Assembly: GCA_900074885.1 (NCBI GenBank)
Contig: FJUW01000039.1
Span: forward strand, 248,001-312,000
Source: Rhynchosporium graminicola
Lineage: Eukaryota; Ascomycota; Leotiomycetes; Helotiales; Ploettnerulaceae
Direction of reading: 5' to 3'
Length of the DNA: 64,000 nt
Made by a program: the position numbers and the translations under genes. The notes under the pieces were generated by a model that was not told where the DNA came from, searched no databases, and was given only the letters and a program-made list of their open reading frames with translations. Every line of letters begins with the position of its first letter. The stretch's first letter is position 1. Below, in pieces: positions 12,073-24,298 of the stretch.

Positions 12073-13101
12073 ATGGATACCTCAGCTTCATTTCCCAGTA
12101 TTGTTGCCGCGGATTTAGCGATGCCCAACAAGCATATCTCGACGGACATTTCTAGCACTATCAACGCTGGGTTGACACTTTTGAATAAACTTCTTGCGCT
12201 TGGTGGGAGGTGCGATGGAGAAGGAGCCGGAGACGGTGGCAGGAGTGAGCCTGGTCAGCTGGCTGTGGAGATCTCTCTGTTGAGTTCTACCTTGAAGCAG
12301 ATCAGCTCCATCATTCTGCAGAGAGACGGTGGAGGGCGATACGCAATCGGCGTAATTTCTATAGTACAGAAGATACTTGATCGCTGCCAGCTAATCTACG
12401 ATGAGCTCAACACGATGCTGAATCGCATCGAGATCGAGACGCGAAATGGAATGAACGTCGGGAAAGGAAAAGAATATACGAGCTTGGTGATGAAAGTGCG
12501 ACGTGAGTTTGAGAAAGTCGAGGTCAAGATTGCCAAAGCCGTGATGGAGGCGTGTAGCATTACGCTGCATTTGATGGTGCATAACCTTGCGTCGGCGAGC
12601 AGGAAGATCGTATCGAGGCGGTGAGTCCTTGAATCCAGTGATTCGGTAGTGAGTACGGTGTAGAGGGTTCTGACTGATTGTGCTAGACATTCAAGCTACG
12701 GTACGAACACCGAAGACGCACAGTCAGAACTCCTATCCCAAGCCCTTCAGCTCGCTCGCAGAATTACGATCGCGACTCTGGAACGGCTTGAGAATGGCGA
12801 GCAATCTTCGTCTGCGACAAGATCGACAAGTAAAAGGCTTCGCAAACTACAACGTAAGCCGAAAGTGAAGAAAGGAGAAGTTGGGAGCTTGCGAGAGTGG
12901 AAACAAGAGGAGCGGGAGAAGCCCTCGGAGTGGGTGAAGAGTCTGGTGAGGCTGGAGATCAATAATGAGCTTATTTCTGTGGAGTTCTCACCCAGGTTGA
13001 TGGGAAGAGAGGAAGTCGAGAGGTTGGAGTATGGAGAATTATTTGAGGAGAGTGTGAATGGACACACGAGTGATGGGAGGAAAACTGGAATCGAGAGGTA
13101 G
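12073..13101 (+). CDS. small NLR-N-terminus-like (fungal STAND effector-domain-like) protein
   Basis: Two exons, 12073-12620 and 12687-13101 (GTGAGT donor, CTGACTGATTGTGCTAG acceptor), giving 320 residues with matching phases. The start is the ATG at 12073-12075. The first 180 residues are a helical domain with short motifs such as STINAGLTLLNKLLALGG, EISLLSSTLKQISSIILQ, KILDRCQLIYDELNTML and CSITLHLMVHNLASASRK. This resembles the helical N-terminal domain found before NACHT or ankyrin regions in fungal NLR-like proteins. There is no nucleotide-binding domain. The C-terminal half is charged (KRLRKLQRKPKVKKGE, EEREKPSEWVKSLVRLEI) and ends EESVNGHTSDGRKTGIER. A stand-alone form could be an adaptor, a regulator or a truncated NLR; which of these I cannot say. 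Confidence 0.7.
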
Positions 13102-14112
13102 AACTTATGGATGAACGTGACAATGGACCTGGAGATAGAATGAGGAGGGGCAGTTATAGGGAGGTAAGGGAAAGAAGGGCTAAAGAGGGGATACATGTGG
13201 CGAGAATGGATGGGAATAGAGATAGTGAGAGTAGAGATGGGATTGAGAAGGAGAGGAGCGTGCTTGGAGACTTGCCAGGCGATGGACCAGAGGATCTTGC
13301 GAAGAGGAGTGAGAGGATGGAATACTCAGGGGGGTGGCCCGTGATTTAAGAACGCAATCCCTTTCAAACATATCAACAGTAAAGAAAGTTCCCAGCTACA
13401 ATTTGCTGTTAAATTTGCAGAAAGAACCTGACAGGATTATGGATCGATCACATGCACGACAAATGGAGGTAGGCGTCTATTCCTTCCGAATTAATATCCC
13501 GAAGTCAAGATCTGGTATTACCACATATGAAACCGAAGTCGAAAGTCCTCTCTGGTATCTGATGTTTTGGTTCTACTTACTGTGAAACAATATGAGACTC
13601 TACTGTGGTAACACTCACGGCGAGATGCATCATGTGCACTTGACGCAGAAAAGGTGGTATATCCAATTAGGCATGGCGGTAGGGTAAGGTAGATGAGGAG
13701 ACGATGAGAGAGACGTGATTAGATGAGCTGAGATGACTTAAAAGGTTGTAAGTCGCGCTGACATGAAGTGTGGGCGATATTGAATGCGAATGTGAATGTG
13801 GATGCGAAATCGAAGAGAGAATAGGGAAGTGAGATTAGAGAAACGAGAGGGGGGAGACTCCTGAGAAGGCTAAGGTGGGAAATTAGGATCTTTCCGGAAC
13901 TCTTCGGAGAGGGGCACTGGGCTGATGTGAGAGCGCGAGTGTCTTCTGACACTGGAGAATTAAGAGTTTGAAATCACCTTTGAATCATGGGCAACGTTCA
14001 TTTGAGTCTTGTGTCACGTACTGCCCAATGTCACGCACAGCACTTACGACAATAAAATTCGCGCTCTGCTTGAGACGGCTCCAGACTTACGTTCCCATTC
14101 CGAATTTCTACC
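13102..14112. other. intergenic, purine-rich then unstructured
   Basis: 13107-13349 is strongly purine-rich on plus, which creates a long Arg/Glu/Gly open frame that I do not accept as a gene. From 13350 onward nothing recognisable is seen. Confidence 0.6.
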
Positions 14113-16107
14113 TCAATGCATAACGACAGTAACATGATCATCCATATACTCACCTACATTCCCTAAGAAGCACGCCGCCACAATACTCACCGCTTCAAAC
14201 GCAATACTCGCATAATACACATACTTGTAGCTTTCCGCAAACGCAACCTGTCCAGCAAGCACCACCATCTGATACGCCTTTTCGTTTTTTCCAATACCTG
14301 AGATGGTACGGAGCGTTGGAAGCAGAGATGCGCCGGTGTATTCGATGGCGTGGCCAATGTAGGTTGCGTTCTTGATGCCGAGTTTGTAGATTATTGTCCC
14401 GCCTATGAGGTGTTTTGAATTGGGGACGAATTTTTGGATCAAAATGTTGTAGGATACTGTGTAGCCTAGTAAATCTTAGTCGCGAGCGTGGATAGGCTGA
14501 GCGAGTAAGGAGAACAGAGAAAAGGAAAATGATTTGAGTCCAAAGTATGTCAGATCTTACCGATTGAGCCGCCGATGACCCGCATTGCAAGATCAAGGCT
14601 GTTACTGTGGCGATAAGGTCATCTGGACAGATGATGGTAGTTATGATTGATACTGGAACGACGATACCACCGATTCCTAGACCTATAAGAACGGGTATAT
14701 CCTACAGTTGATGGAGGTTGAAACGATTTGCACAAGCGAGGGCACCACAGCCTGGAGATAATTAGCTGGAACTGAAGACGTGCAGTAGGTAGAGTCTTCA
14801 GCTCACCATCAGTCATGAGAATAGAAGAAGCAATCATCGACTCTTTATTACGACCCCCGAAAACAGACAGGCACAAAAGTACAGTCACAGCACCAGCGAG
14901 AATTGAGAAGCGAGCAGGTAGACCTCGAAGTCCAAGACCTACGGGATCATGGCCGCAGACGTTGAAGGCTTGAGTAGGCCAAAACATGATGATCGAGAAG
15001 AAATTGGCGCCGGAAACGAAGGTGATTACCAAGGTCAGTGCTAGGATTCGAGGTGCTTGGAGGAGTCGTTTGAGAAACATGGAATGTTTAGTGCCGTATA
15101 CTTCCCACCAAAACAAAAGCGATGATGGAGATCAATTTGAGAGATGATCTCACGTTTCGTTAAAGCCATAGATTTTACTCTTGGAGCAGGGAAGTAGAAG
15201 AATAAGGTCATGAAGAAGCCGATTGCCGTCCACACTCCGCAAAGTAGACGGCAATACCGCCAGCCGCCATAGTGTGCAATGAGCTGAGCCCAGATTATAG
15301 ATGCACAGAATGGAAGAATCATGAAGATCAAGACAGCGATATATTTGCCTCGTTTGGCGGTAGGTGCTAGGTCAGATGTGGCTGCAGGAGCTGTCAACTC
15401 CGAGATTCCTGCGCCAATTCCTGTACTTGCCATGCCAGCTTCAGGAAGTTACTTGAGTTTGCATAAAAAGACAGTTTGGAGAATACCGATAAATATGTTC
15501 ATGATCTTAGCCATGGATAATACGATCATTCCGAGCATGACTAGCAGTGAGCCTGCAAGAGCGACATATTGTCGACCAAGAAGATCTGAGAGAGATCCAA
15601 CGAATGGAAATATTCCAGCGAGAGCGAGTAAATTGGCAAGAATGAACCAGAACCAAATAAGATGCATCATTATGCAAGTATAAAATATGCCCGCAGATAA
15701 CTACCTACCGATTAGCATCTCCTATGTCTGCATAGATAATAGGCGGTATCGCTCCTATGCAGTCTTTAGTGGCATCAAAGCATAAAGGCTCACATGACTT
15801 ACCAAATATGTAAACAGGAATCTGCGAAATGGTCCGCATGAGTGCCATAGCGATAAGGGACATCATTCGCTTGAAAGACATCTGTCAATTGTCAGTCATG
15901 ACATACACAACCCTTTGCAAGCAGATGTACCAGGGCTCATATCGTGATCTTCACCATCGCCAGAGGTTCTGAGACCGTTTTTCTCATAGTAATTGGTATG
16001 CCTGGGACTTGGTCATGGGTGGCAATCTGCCCGACATGTTGAGGTTCGTGCTCTTTATCCTCTGCAGCATGAAGGCTTATAGATGGAGGGTTCGAAACGG
16101 CAGTCAT
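14113..16107 (-). pseudogene. TRI12-type MFS efflux pump, decayed
   Basis: Drug/toxin-efflux major facilitator of the TRI12 family, clearly recognisable but broken. The N-tail starts MTAVSNPPSISLHAAED (ATG at 16105-16107) and contains EHEPQHVGQIATHDQVPGIP; the frame then shifts near 15990 before NYYEKNGLRTSGDGEDHD. Further on are ISQIPVYIFGAIPPIIYAD, FILANLLALAGIFPFVGS, ELTAPAATSDLAPTAKRGKY, SGANFFSIIMFWPTQAFN, IGLGIGGIVVPVSIITTI, and the C-terminus KHLIGGTIIYKLGIKN through YMDDHVTVVMH. Other lesions: no AG acceptor for the intron before the WFWFILANL segment (about 15680), an out-of-frame deletion near 15140 removing about 40 family-typical residues, an in-frame TAG at 14702-14704 where the family has Trp (TGG-to-TAG), and a one-base deletion near 14596. 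Genuine introns remain at about 15424-15471 and 14467-14565. Non-functional as read. Confidence 0.88.
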
Positions 16108-17670
16108 GATGGAGTCAACGTTCCGAATACTTCGTACCTCAAGATAGATCAGACTAGACTAAGAAGTCCGATGGCCCATGGAAACGTCTCAGATTTGCTT
16201 GGTTGTGGAACAAAGAGAGTAAACAATACTTGACTGCCCAGCTTCGTGTAGAACACAGGGAATCCAGACTTTTGGTTCACCCCTCCCTTTGTGTCTTTTC
16301 GGGATGCGGTAGAAGTTATCAGCATACCAAGAATTCCTTTCCATGAATTTGGAGCGCCAGAGAAACAAGCTTCTCTAGGGCTCCCATACGCTGGTTCGAG
16401 AGCTGCACTATCCCCAGCACCCGGGCATCTGCTCCGGTCAAGGACTCTGTGTGGAAAGCTGACATGTGTCACGATTGTAGCGCATAGTGATGCTTCATTA
16501 GGCGAGGTGTACGAAAGATCTGCTGTGTCACTTGAGCAGTGACCTGCCGGAATTCTGGGGACAGGACATCAGCATCCTACTTGAGAAGATGTGCAATTAT
16601 GCCCTCAGTCAACTAAGCTTGAGCATGGTACATGTATTACTCAGCTTGATACATGGCCAATGCTAGCACGATCTAAGCGCCCCTACGTAGTTGGAGTTTT
16701 TGAAGGTTGGAGAAAAGAAATTCTGGACGTGCGCAGTGAGCGCTCCTTCGATGCTAGAAAGAAGTAGCCGATCGAGGCAACCTGGACTGCCTGCCGTAGA
16801 AGACTTTAAAGTCAGAAAGTATTTCGGAACTTCGCTGAATCATTATGCTAATGTCGCGAAAATCAAATAGGACTTCAATATTAAAAGGTATCAAAATCAC
16901 GAAAATTGTTTCGTACTATCCTTTCAGTTCTCCACGATTTCCCGGCCACTCTCCACTCTCCACTTCCACATCACCAGCTCCCAGCAACCGAATCAGGATC
17001 GGAATGTGCTCTCTACAATCTGAACAGGAAGATGATTTTAACTTTATTTTCCTAGTCCTACATTTCCATCGATTGCGAATAATGGTATTTTCATCCCCCA
17101 ACACGGCAGCTTACGTGGTCTACAGTTAGAATTTGTCACGACGCAACTACTGATTCATACTTTGCAACGTCGTCTCTTGAAATCCATCACGCCTTGTTCT
17201 GCTCTTGAGAGAATATGATAGAGTCACAGCGATAGAAACTGTCACCTTCCAGTGTCAAAAGCAAGAATGCACCACTTGTGAGCCACGTTGCAGTCGGTTC
17301 ATTGTATATCAAAACGGCCGGCTGAGATAATCTCCTCATAGATGTGGCAGGCTCTTAACATCCACACTCATCTACAGGCTCCTACCTTCAGCTGTCCTTC
17401 CATATTCTACAAAAGATACCTATGATTTTTTTGGGGACCACGTGATCCAGTCCACCGGTCCTCCTTGTTATGTGCCTCCGAAATAACGATTTCGTTCGGT
17501 TTATAATTCCATCATTTGTCAAAATATGCGAGCACCGGGAACCAAGTTGCCGTGGGATGGCATGCAATCAAGCAGTGGGATGAGAGCAGGTCAGGTTCAT
17601 CCTGATATTCATTTGAACACGATATTAATAATCGCCGAGCAGTGTATGTATCATCTGGACCCAAGCATAA
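16108..17670. other. intergenic, no supported gene
   Basis: Lies between the start of the decayed TRI12-type gene and the 3' end of the sugar transporter. Short frames on both strands have no family features; no repeats or RNA genes seen. Confidence 0.6.
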
Positions 17671-19867
17671 TTAATCAACAGGGTTCGTCAGATCGTCCAA
17701 TTCGTAACCTTGCCCAAACTTGGCTTGAATTCTGTTTCTAATTTGATTTTTCATTTCCACACACGTAGCAGTTCCTCTGTCCTGGAAAAGCTCATCCATC
17801 GTCTCTAGTGTTTCTCCCCGAGTTTCCTTGACGAATACAGTGGTCCAAGGAATGGAAAGCAGGCACCAAACGGCGAAAAAGACATGTACCCCGTATCCTG
17901 TCTTCTGGATCAGTAGAGGTGTCAAGAAGCCCTGGGATGTAATCAGACGAGTCTTAAAAACGAGATAAGTAGGAGGATAGAGCTTACAATAGCTAAATTA
18001 CATAACCAGTCTGGTTGTCCATAATTAGCTTCTGAGTATCGTCCTTCATGACTGAAGTCACTTACGTGAAAACGTCGAGAAAGCTACACCCTTTGCTCTT
18101 AAAGGTGACGGGAAGATCTCAGCTGGCATCGCCCTGTAAGTATAGAAGTCAGCAATTGCCTGTGAAGAGATACTTCGGCAAGGGAATAATGCATGTCTGA
18201 AGATAAATCGAGACAAGACTGAAGGGATGTGGCTTTCCCAGAAACATACCAAGGGATTGGGCCCCAACTCGCACCGAATAAGAACATGTAGGCGAACAGG
18301 AATACCACACCTGCCACGCTTGCTTTAGAGTGAGAAGGCCAATTTGCCGAATTCTTTCTAATCAGAATTGCTATGACAATGTGCGAGATAAGCATCCCGG
18401 AGCTCCCTCCTAGGAGGACAGGCTTACGTCCAAAATGATCGACAGTCCACAGACTTGTAGCAACACCGCCCAGCTGTGTGAGTTGAAGAAAAGTAGGCAA
18501 GAGGAGTTGCATGCGATTGTCAACACCTAGGTTCCTGTATTAAGGTTAGTCTGGGGAGCAAGGTTCTCTCTTTGGCTTACTCGAAGAATGTTGGCGCATA
18601 ATATATCAAAGCATTGGTACCCGCGAATTGCTGGAGGAACATCAAGCCAAACGCAACCCATGTCCGTTTCCTACATGCCGACCGAAATAAATTGGTCCAG
18701 GGACAGATCCTAAGTTTCAGTTTCAGCTTTTCCCATGTTGTCCTTGGAGCCACAACGTCTGAACTGCGATTCTCGAGGACCTCTTTCTGAAAGGCAACTT
18801 CGACCAGGATTTCCAACCACTCTTTTCGAACGTCAGGATCATCTTCCGGAAGCTTATTTAACCTTGCCAGTGCTTCAAGGGCCTCTTCATCCCTCCCTTT
18901 CGCTGCAAGCCAACGAGGCGAATACGGGATAAAAAAGGCACCCAATCCAAGAACTAAGCCAGGAATGAGTTGTAATCCGAACGGTATCTGCCATGACGGG
19001 TTCCCAGGCTTGTTTTTTGTTCCATATGTGATCGAGGTCGACGATATTATTCCAACGACGATACTAAATTCCTGTAATACAAGGAGAAGTCCTCGAATTT
19101 TTGGAGGTGAAATCTCAGATATGTAGAGTGGAGCCACCATACTTAGCCTGGAAACACGTTAGTTGAGGGCATTGCTGTATGAACGGTGGCTTACATCCCA
19201 ATGCCTAGCCCTCCAAACACGCGTCCTGAAATGAGCATTTTATGGTTCAGAGATGCGGTTTGGATGGCTGATCCTGCCATGAAAATGCCTGCCGCCCACA
19301 CAATTGATTTTCTTCGAGATATCTTGTCTGCGATCCAACCTTGATTCATAGCCCCTGTACTTTTAGTTATTCCTATTTCTTCCGCAGCCAAGGACAAAAG
19401 AAGCATATGACTCACCAAATAGTGCCCCGAAGATGACCATTGTAGGTAGCAACCCTTTATAGACAGTGGTCTCTCTGGGAACTTCAGGGAATTGTTCCAG
19501 GAACTGTGGCAAAACCAGAGTCACTGCATTAATTCCTTGACTTTTAGATTGTTAGCTAGGCTCGGAAGACTCGGTGCATTGAACTTACTTATAGCCAAGT
19601 ATCATTCCGCCGATAGCAGATAATAGAGCACAGAACACGACACATTTGACTGCCATATTGCGTGTCAGTAATTTGTTCCGAAGCTTGAAGACAGCGAGGT
19701 TTACCTGACGGACCACCCGGCACTTGTTGGTCCTCATTCCTCGTTTGTGGTTGATCTTGGTCATTGTCGCTTTCCGCATTCGATGTGTTGATAACTGCCT
19801 CGCTTCCACCATCTGGACGGTCGGTATCCGCTTCGGTAGAGGGATTGATGTTCCCTTCTGCAGACAT
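17671..19867 (-). CDS. MFS sugar transporter
   Basis: Plasma-membrane proton-coupled sugar transporter of the major facilitator superfamily. Nine exons on minus: 19705-19867, 19589-19649, 19416-19540, 19195-19354, 18581-19147, 18250-18534, 18066-18133, 17988-18010 (only 23 bp) and 17671-17931. Phases agree throughout and give 570 residues with no internal stop. Family marks in order: an N-tail rich in Asp/Gln (about residues 15-55), GGMILGYNQGINAV in TM1, GRVFGGLGIGMLSMVAPLYI and SEISPPKIRG, PYSPRWLAAKGRDEEALE before the central loop, LQQFAGTNALIYYAPTFFE, WGPIPWAMPAEIFPSPLRAKG and FVKETRGETLE near the C-terminus. Overall it resembles fungal high-affinity glucose/monosaccharide permeases, but the substrate cannot be assigned from sequence alone. 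Intact, unlike the TRI12-type neighbour. Confidence 0.95.
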
Positions 19868-21940
19868 GTCGACGATACCCTGAATACAGAAAGTTCAGAC
19901 ACTGGATGATTGTGAATCAAGAAAGGATAAGCTTTGGGGTTTCGAGTGACTGCACGAGCAGAGTATATTAGTTGGGTGACAATATTATCGATTGGTGGGG
20001 GTACTGACGGTATGCGTTAATGCTGTGAAACTTCGATATAGCTGCTTGAAAATATGTGGGTAATAGCTTCAGTGTTGATAAACTGATAAACGTTGATTTT
20101 CGTTGTACTTATTGAGGAAGTTATTAACACGACAAGTCTCTTGAAATTTGTGACGTGCGCTGGTAGAAGCTTCATTTTGCGTGAGGCAAGTGCTACCTGT
20201 AATAACCTACCTTCTCGAAGGGAATGAGAACCCAGCGGAACAAAATGTGCAATCCTTCTTTCCTTTTGTGGACGGTACTTCGTTGAACATGATCGAATCC
20301 CTGACTGCAGAAGTGAAGTCAACTCAGAACCTATAAGAGACTATGGGAGTGTAAATATCATAGAGCAACGTCTACAAAGCCAATCGACAGACAGTCCGGG
20401 GCTCACGGAATTCAATATACACCTATCCACTGCGCTGTCACCAGGTGCATTTTCGAACTGGAATTGGCTATGTAGTTTGGTTTATGAACCATCCTATACC
20501 TCAGAGTAAAAGTCACAAAAATACCACAGAACATTACTAAGGTAGCACTTCAAAGTTATGTAATCATTTGATGACTTTACGTCCTCTATGAGTGAGTAGA
20601 CTTCGCCCGCGCGTAATTCCCTCCGACTCGAAGTCCTGATCTGGAGAATTTCGCGTTTCAATCAGATAATACTGAGCGACTTGGCGACTGTATGGTCAAC
20701 TTCGACTCTGATGGTAGCGTAGGTAGCATATGGGATCATGTAGGGCTGACTACTTCCAGTCCAAGATTTGCATTTAATGCTTACTGTCTCGTGTTCCCGG
20801 TAATCACTTAAGCTTACCTTGGTCTTTCAAACCCGGTTAATCGAGGTTTTCAGCGACCCCAAGAATCTCCAAACCTTCAGTCTCAGAAAATCCAACAATC
20901 CAACCAGCGATACATACACCAATCACCACGTCGAAACCCCAACCCACCTTTTCCTCGAAAGCAGCTGTAGACATCGATAAATACTTCATATTCCATCACA
21001 TAAAGCACTAAAACCCACCAGCAAAAATTGGATACAAGGCTTCCCGGACCCAATTTTCATGAGACCAGCACCGCGAGTCCTGCTTGCTTACTATTCATCA
21101 CATAAAATGAGACTACATGTATGACCGTCCCAACGAAATCCTCATCACCAAAATCCAAAGTCGCAAAAATATTCCAGCAAATGTGAAAGTAATCTATTTA
21201 ATATCATGAGCAAATCTCGTGACTTTATTAAGGCATAATTCTTGAGGACTTTTCGTTTAGCTTGAGATGAAATATGCTTGGTCTTGTGAGGGGCTCAATA
21301 TCGCACCCAAGAGCTGTTGGTCAGGCTGGACATACCATGAAATGCGCAAACACAAAACTCTCAGGGTAGAACTAAACCTCCTCAAAATATCATAGCCGTC
21401 CCATGGTAATATAATCTCTCTCCCTCTCATGCAACAGGTAGACTTCCGCAAGAACCGCAAGCAGGCATCCTCGTTTCCTATCATTGTCGAGCTCACAGAA
21501 TCCGGAATTTCAGACAAGCGTTTCATGAAAGACATATTTGATATCAAGACGTTGTACAGAATATGTAGTGAGGTGATTGTTGTGATGCTGCTACTGCAAT
21601 TAGGTAGGTAGGTATGTAGGTCGGTAGTTTCAGGAAGAGAGATAGGACGCTAATGTCGCTAGCCAAGGTAGCGAGTCGCTTATTTTGTTGGTAAACAATG
21701 GAAACGTGCCCCACTTCGCAATATCGCATAATAAGAGAACAATTCGTCATATATAGCAGATGGAAAAGGCGGAGCAGGTTACGGATTGAAATGAAATATG
21801 TTCAATCATTAGGGCTTTGTTTGATTATTACATCTCATCTCGCTCGTGGTATCTATACATATCCTTCCAATCCCATCTATGCGTAAGTCTCTCCCGCCTC
21901 CCATGCTACCCTAAAGATTCCTGAGGCGTCATACTTCTTG
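19868..21940. other. intergenic, no supported gene
   Basis: Two kilobases upstream of the sugar transporter. Frames of 60-101 codons occur but without signatures or splice patterns. No repeats or RNA genes recognised. Confidence 0.6.
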
Positions 21941-22365
21941 CTACCCTGAGCCAGACCGCTCCTGTATAGCCTGAAGGACACCCAGCGGCTGCTGCGCTAG
22001 CAACACATGCTCTCCGTTCAAGCTTCCAACAGTCTCAGCGTCCAGTACTCGGCAAAGTGGTCGATAAGCAGCTCCGACCATGGGACGTGTGTACGGATCG
22101 CGGAGATAGTGAATGTATCCAGTCGTATAAGGATGGTAAGATCGTCGCGGTATGTGGTAGGAAGGTAGAGCTGTGGCAGCATCTGCAAGATCTAGCATAG
22201 TTAAGTCAGCCGATGATTCCCAAAGGGGATTGCATGATGATGAATGGTACCCGACTTACTTCCACATAGAGCTTTCAAGCTCTGATATGCAATGATAGCT
22301 ACGAGGATAGCTACGCCAAGGTTCACGAAAGATAAGATAATGGTGATGATGTCTGTTGCTGCCAT
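21941..22365 (-). CDS. small single-pass membrane protein, 118 aa
   Basis: Two exons, 22260-22365 and 21941-22191, joined by a 68-bp intron with a GTAAGT donor and a CTAG acceptor; phases match and give 118 residues. The N-terminus MAATDIITIILSFVNLGVAI continues as LVAIIAYQSLKALCG, one strong hydrophobic helix (about residues 5-28) beginning almost at the first residue, so it is either a signal anchor or a short tail-like anchor with the rest facing the cytosol. The remaining 85 residues are polar and rich in Tyr, Arg and Pro (YHIPRRSYHPYTTGYIHYL). I do not recognise a family; a short fungal-specific hypothetical is most likely. The gene call rests on the clean intron and open frame. Confidence 0.6.
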
Positions 22366-23382
22366 GGTTTGGGTAGCTGTGGCTGTTAGCCGGGTATTTC
22401 TCGGGCGATGAGGAGTCATGTGATAATCTACCCATATTGCTGTTGTGAGACGTTGACTCTTGTATGATATTTCACGGGGGAAAAGATCTGAATACAGAGC
22501 ATATTGAAAGCTCACTCTGGATCTGGGGCGCCCATGGATATATATATCCAAGTACAGAGCGGTATGAAGAGGTAGGCTCAATGCCCCTCCTCGTACTTTC
22601 GTAGTGGATGAAGTTTGGGAGACAATATCTTGTTCTTTGACACAAATCATCTGTTCTCGATCAATCGTGTCACCAGGGGACAGCAACGGAGAGGACTACG
22701 CCCCAAAATGTCGAAGATACAAAAGTTCAAGGCAGGATTAATGATGGCCCGGCAGTCCATGAGCATATCCTCATCTGTGTAGCAGAGTCGGATCCATATC
22801 AGGCTCAGCCGAGCAATCATGTAGGATTTTATAAGCCTCATAATAATCGTACTTTCGTGATGAGGTTAGTGGCGTTGACTGCGGTCGCGCTTAGCTTTCT
22901 CACTTGTTGAACAAATAACACTAGAGCACTCTGCATATCGTACTTCCGTAGCGCGACTCTGTGAAAAGAGATATGAGACCGCGGTAGCCCGTTGTCATCT
23001 CTTGGCTTGCATGTCTATCTGCAGGCAGCTGGGTGGGCCACGGAAGGGCAGGAAACGCCCAGATAGGTGCAGCTGAAGCAGTCCGTTATCGATTATCGTA
23101 CCTTCGTAGCGCGAAAATTGTCTGGGACTTGTCCTATCATCTCATTACGCATGATGCAACGAGAGCCTCGTGGGATCGGGACTGCCAACAAATCTTACGG
23201 TTACACGACTGGTCCCATCGAGGCTAGCACCAAGCAGCAGCCTTCTTGAACGTCCTTCCTACAAGTATTTGGACACTCCCAGATTCCCTTCCCAACAGTA
23301 TCCCGCCGTGCACTGATTTTCATTTTGAGTTTGACCCTTTGAATTGTCGTCTTCTGGTTCCATCACATTCAGACCTTTGATC
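22366..23382. other. intergenic between divergent genes
   Basis: Shared upstream region of the 118-aa membrane protein (minus) and the Clr5-domain gene (plus). Open frames here are short and unsupported. Confidence 0.6.
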
Positions 23383-24298
23383 ATGGACAATAACTGGGGT
23401 CGGCCATATCTGGCACCACAAGCTCCCATTGGCATCTCAGCCTCGTCACAATTCCTACCTCAACTTCAAACAACCGAATCAGACTTGCGTTCCTCTCAGA
23501 TTGTGGTACGAAAGGCGACAGCGAAAGATCTGGATAAGCTTCAGATTGAGCTTGCAAGCCTGTATCACGAGGAAACGCTGCCGCAGATCCATTTGTTTGT
23601 GAGAGAGAACTATAATCTAGATGCAAGGTATGAGCAAGTTGCCACTTTGCAGACCTGTAACTAACAAGATGTTAGCGAGCAGCAGATTAAGAATCGCTTT
23701 AAGAAATGGGACTGGAGCAAGAACATCAATTGGGCGGTAGTGCTGCTAAAGATTGACGAGCGAGGTAAGATCGGCAAGAAATCAGAGGTCCAGATTCGGC
23801 GGCAACCGATCTCTCAAGAAAAGATCAAGAGATACATCAAAGATCACCCTGAGGCCGTCGGTGGTAGTCGACCCGGTGTTGGAAAGATGGTTGTGATCAA
23901 TAAAGAAGAAGTCGCAGGTGTGTTTCCTTTTCTCGCAGTACGTACTAACCTACAGCTGACTTCGTCTGTGTAAAGCGACTCCATCAGACATCGATGTCTT
24001 CACACCGACGAGTGCCGGGCTCCATTCGCCTTCCGTAGCCCGAAGTCCGCAGCGCCAGTTACAATGCTCGATCGAGTCGTCTGATGTGGAAAGCCAGATT
24101 CGAATTTCGGAACCGGATCCAATGGATGTCAACGATGACGATGACCTATATTTCGCCAGCCCGGTGCGACGTCATACACCTGGCCATATTGAGGAAGAAG
24201 ACATGGACATCGCCATGCGAGTTTTGTCTTCAAGTCCGAACATAACTCGAGGATCATTGGGGAACCTAGCAGGTTCAGGGGGCAGAGTCCAGCTCTGA
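23383..24298 (+). CDS. Clr5-domain protein
   Basis: Three exons, 23383-23627, 23676-23917 and 23976-24298, phases consistent, 269 residues. The start ATG gives MDNNWGRPYLAPQAPIG. The Clr5 domain lies at about residues 50-105: LDKLQIELASLYHEETLP, then NLDASEQQIKNRFKKWDWSK with the typical RFKKW core, interrupted by intron 1. Clr5 domains are short helical domains found at the N-termini of many fungal proteins, often fused to TPR or ankyrin repeats; the founding fission-yeast protein acts in heterochromatin silencing. The remainder has ISQEKIKRYIKDHPEAVGG, a Ser/Pro-rich linker and an acidic patch DVNDDDD. It ends in TGATG, whose ATG opens the next frame, which continues into TPR repeats. The gene may therefore be the 5' half of a broken Clr5-TPR fusion. 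Confidence 0.82.

Noticed and set aside
13107..13349. Purine-rich plus ORF after the NLR-like gene
   Set aside because: Composition alone (AGG/GAG/GGA runs) keeps the frame open; the previous gene already ends properly at 13101.
9766..19867. Secondary-metabolite cluster (kinase, efflux pump, sugar transporter)
   Set aside because: No backbone enzyme (PKS, NRPS, terpene cyclase) anywhere in the window; two of the three genes are broken, and the oxygenase fragment is 36 kb away.
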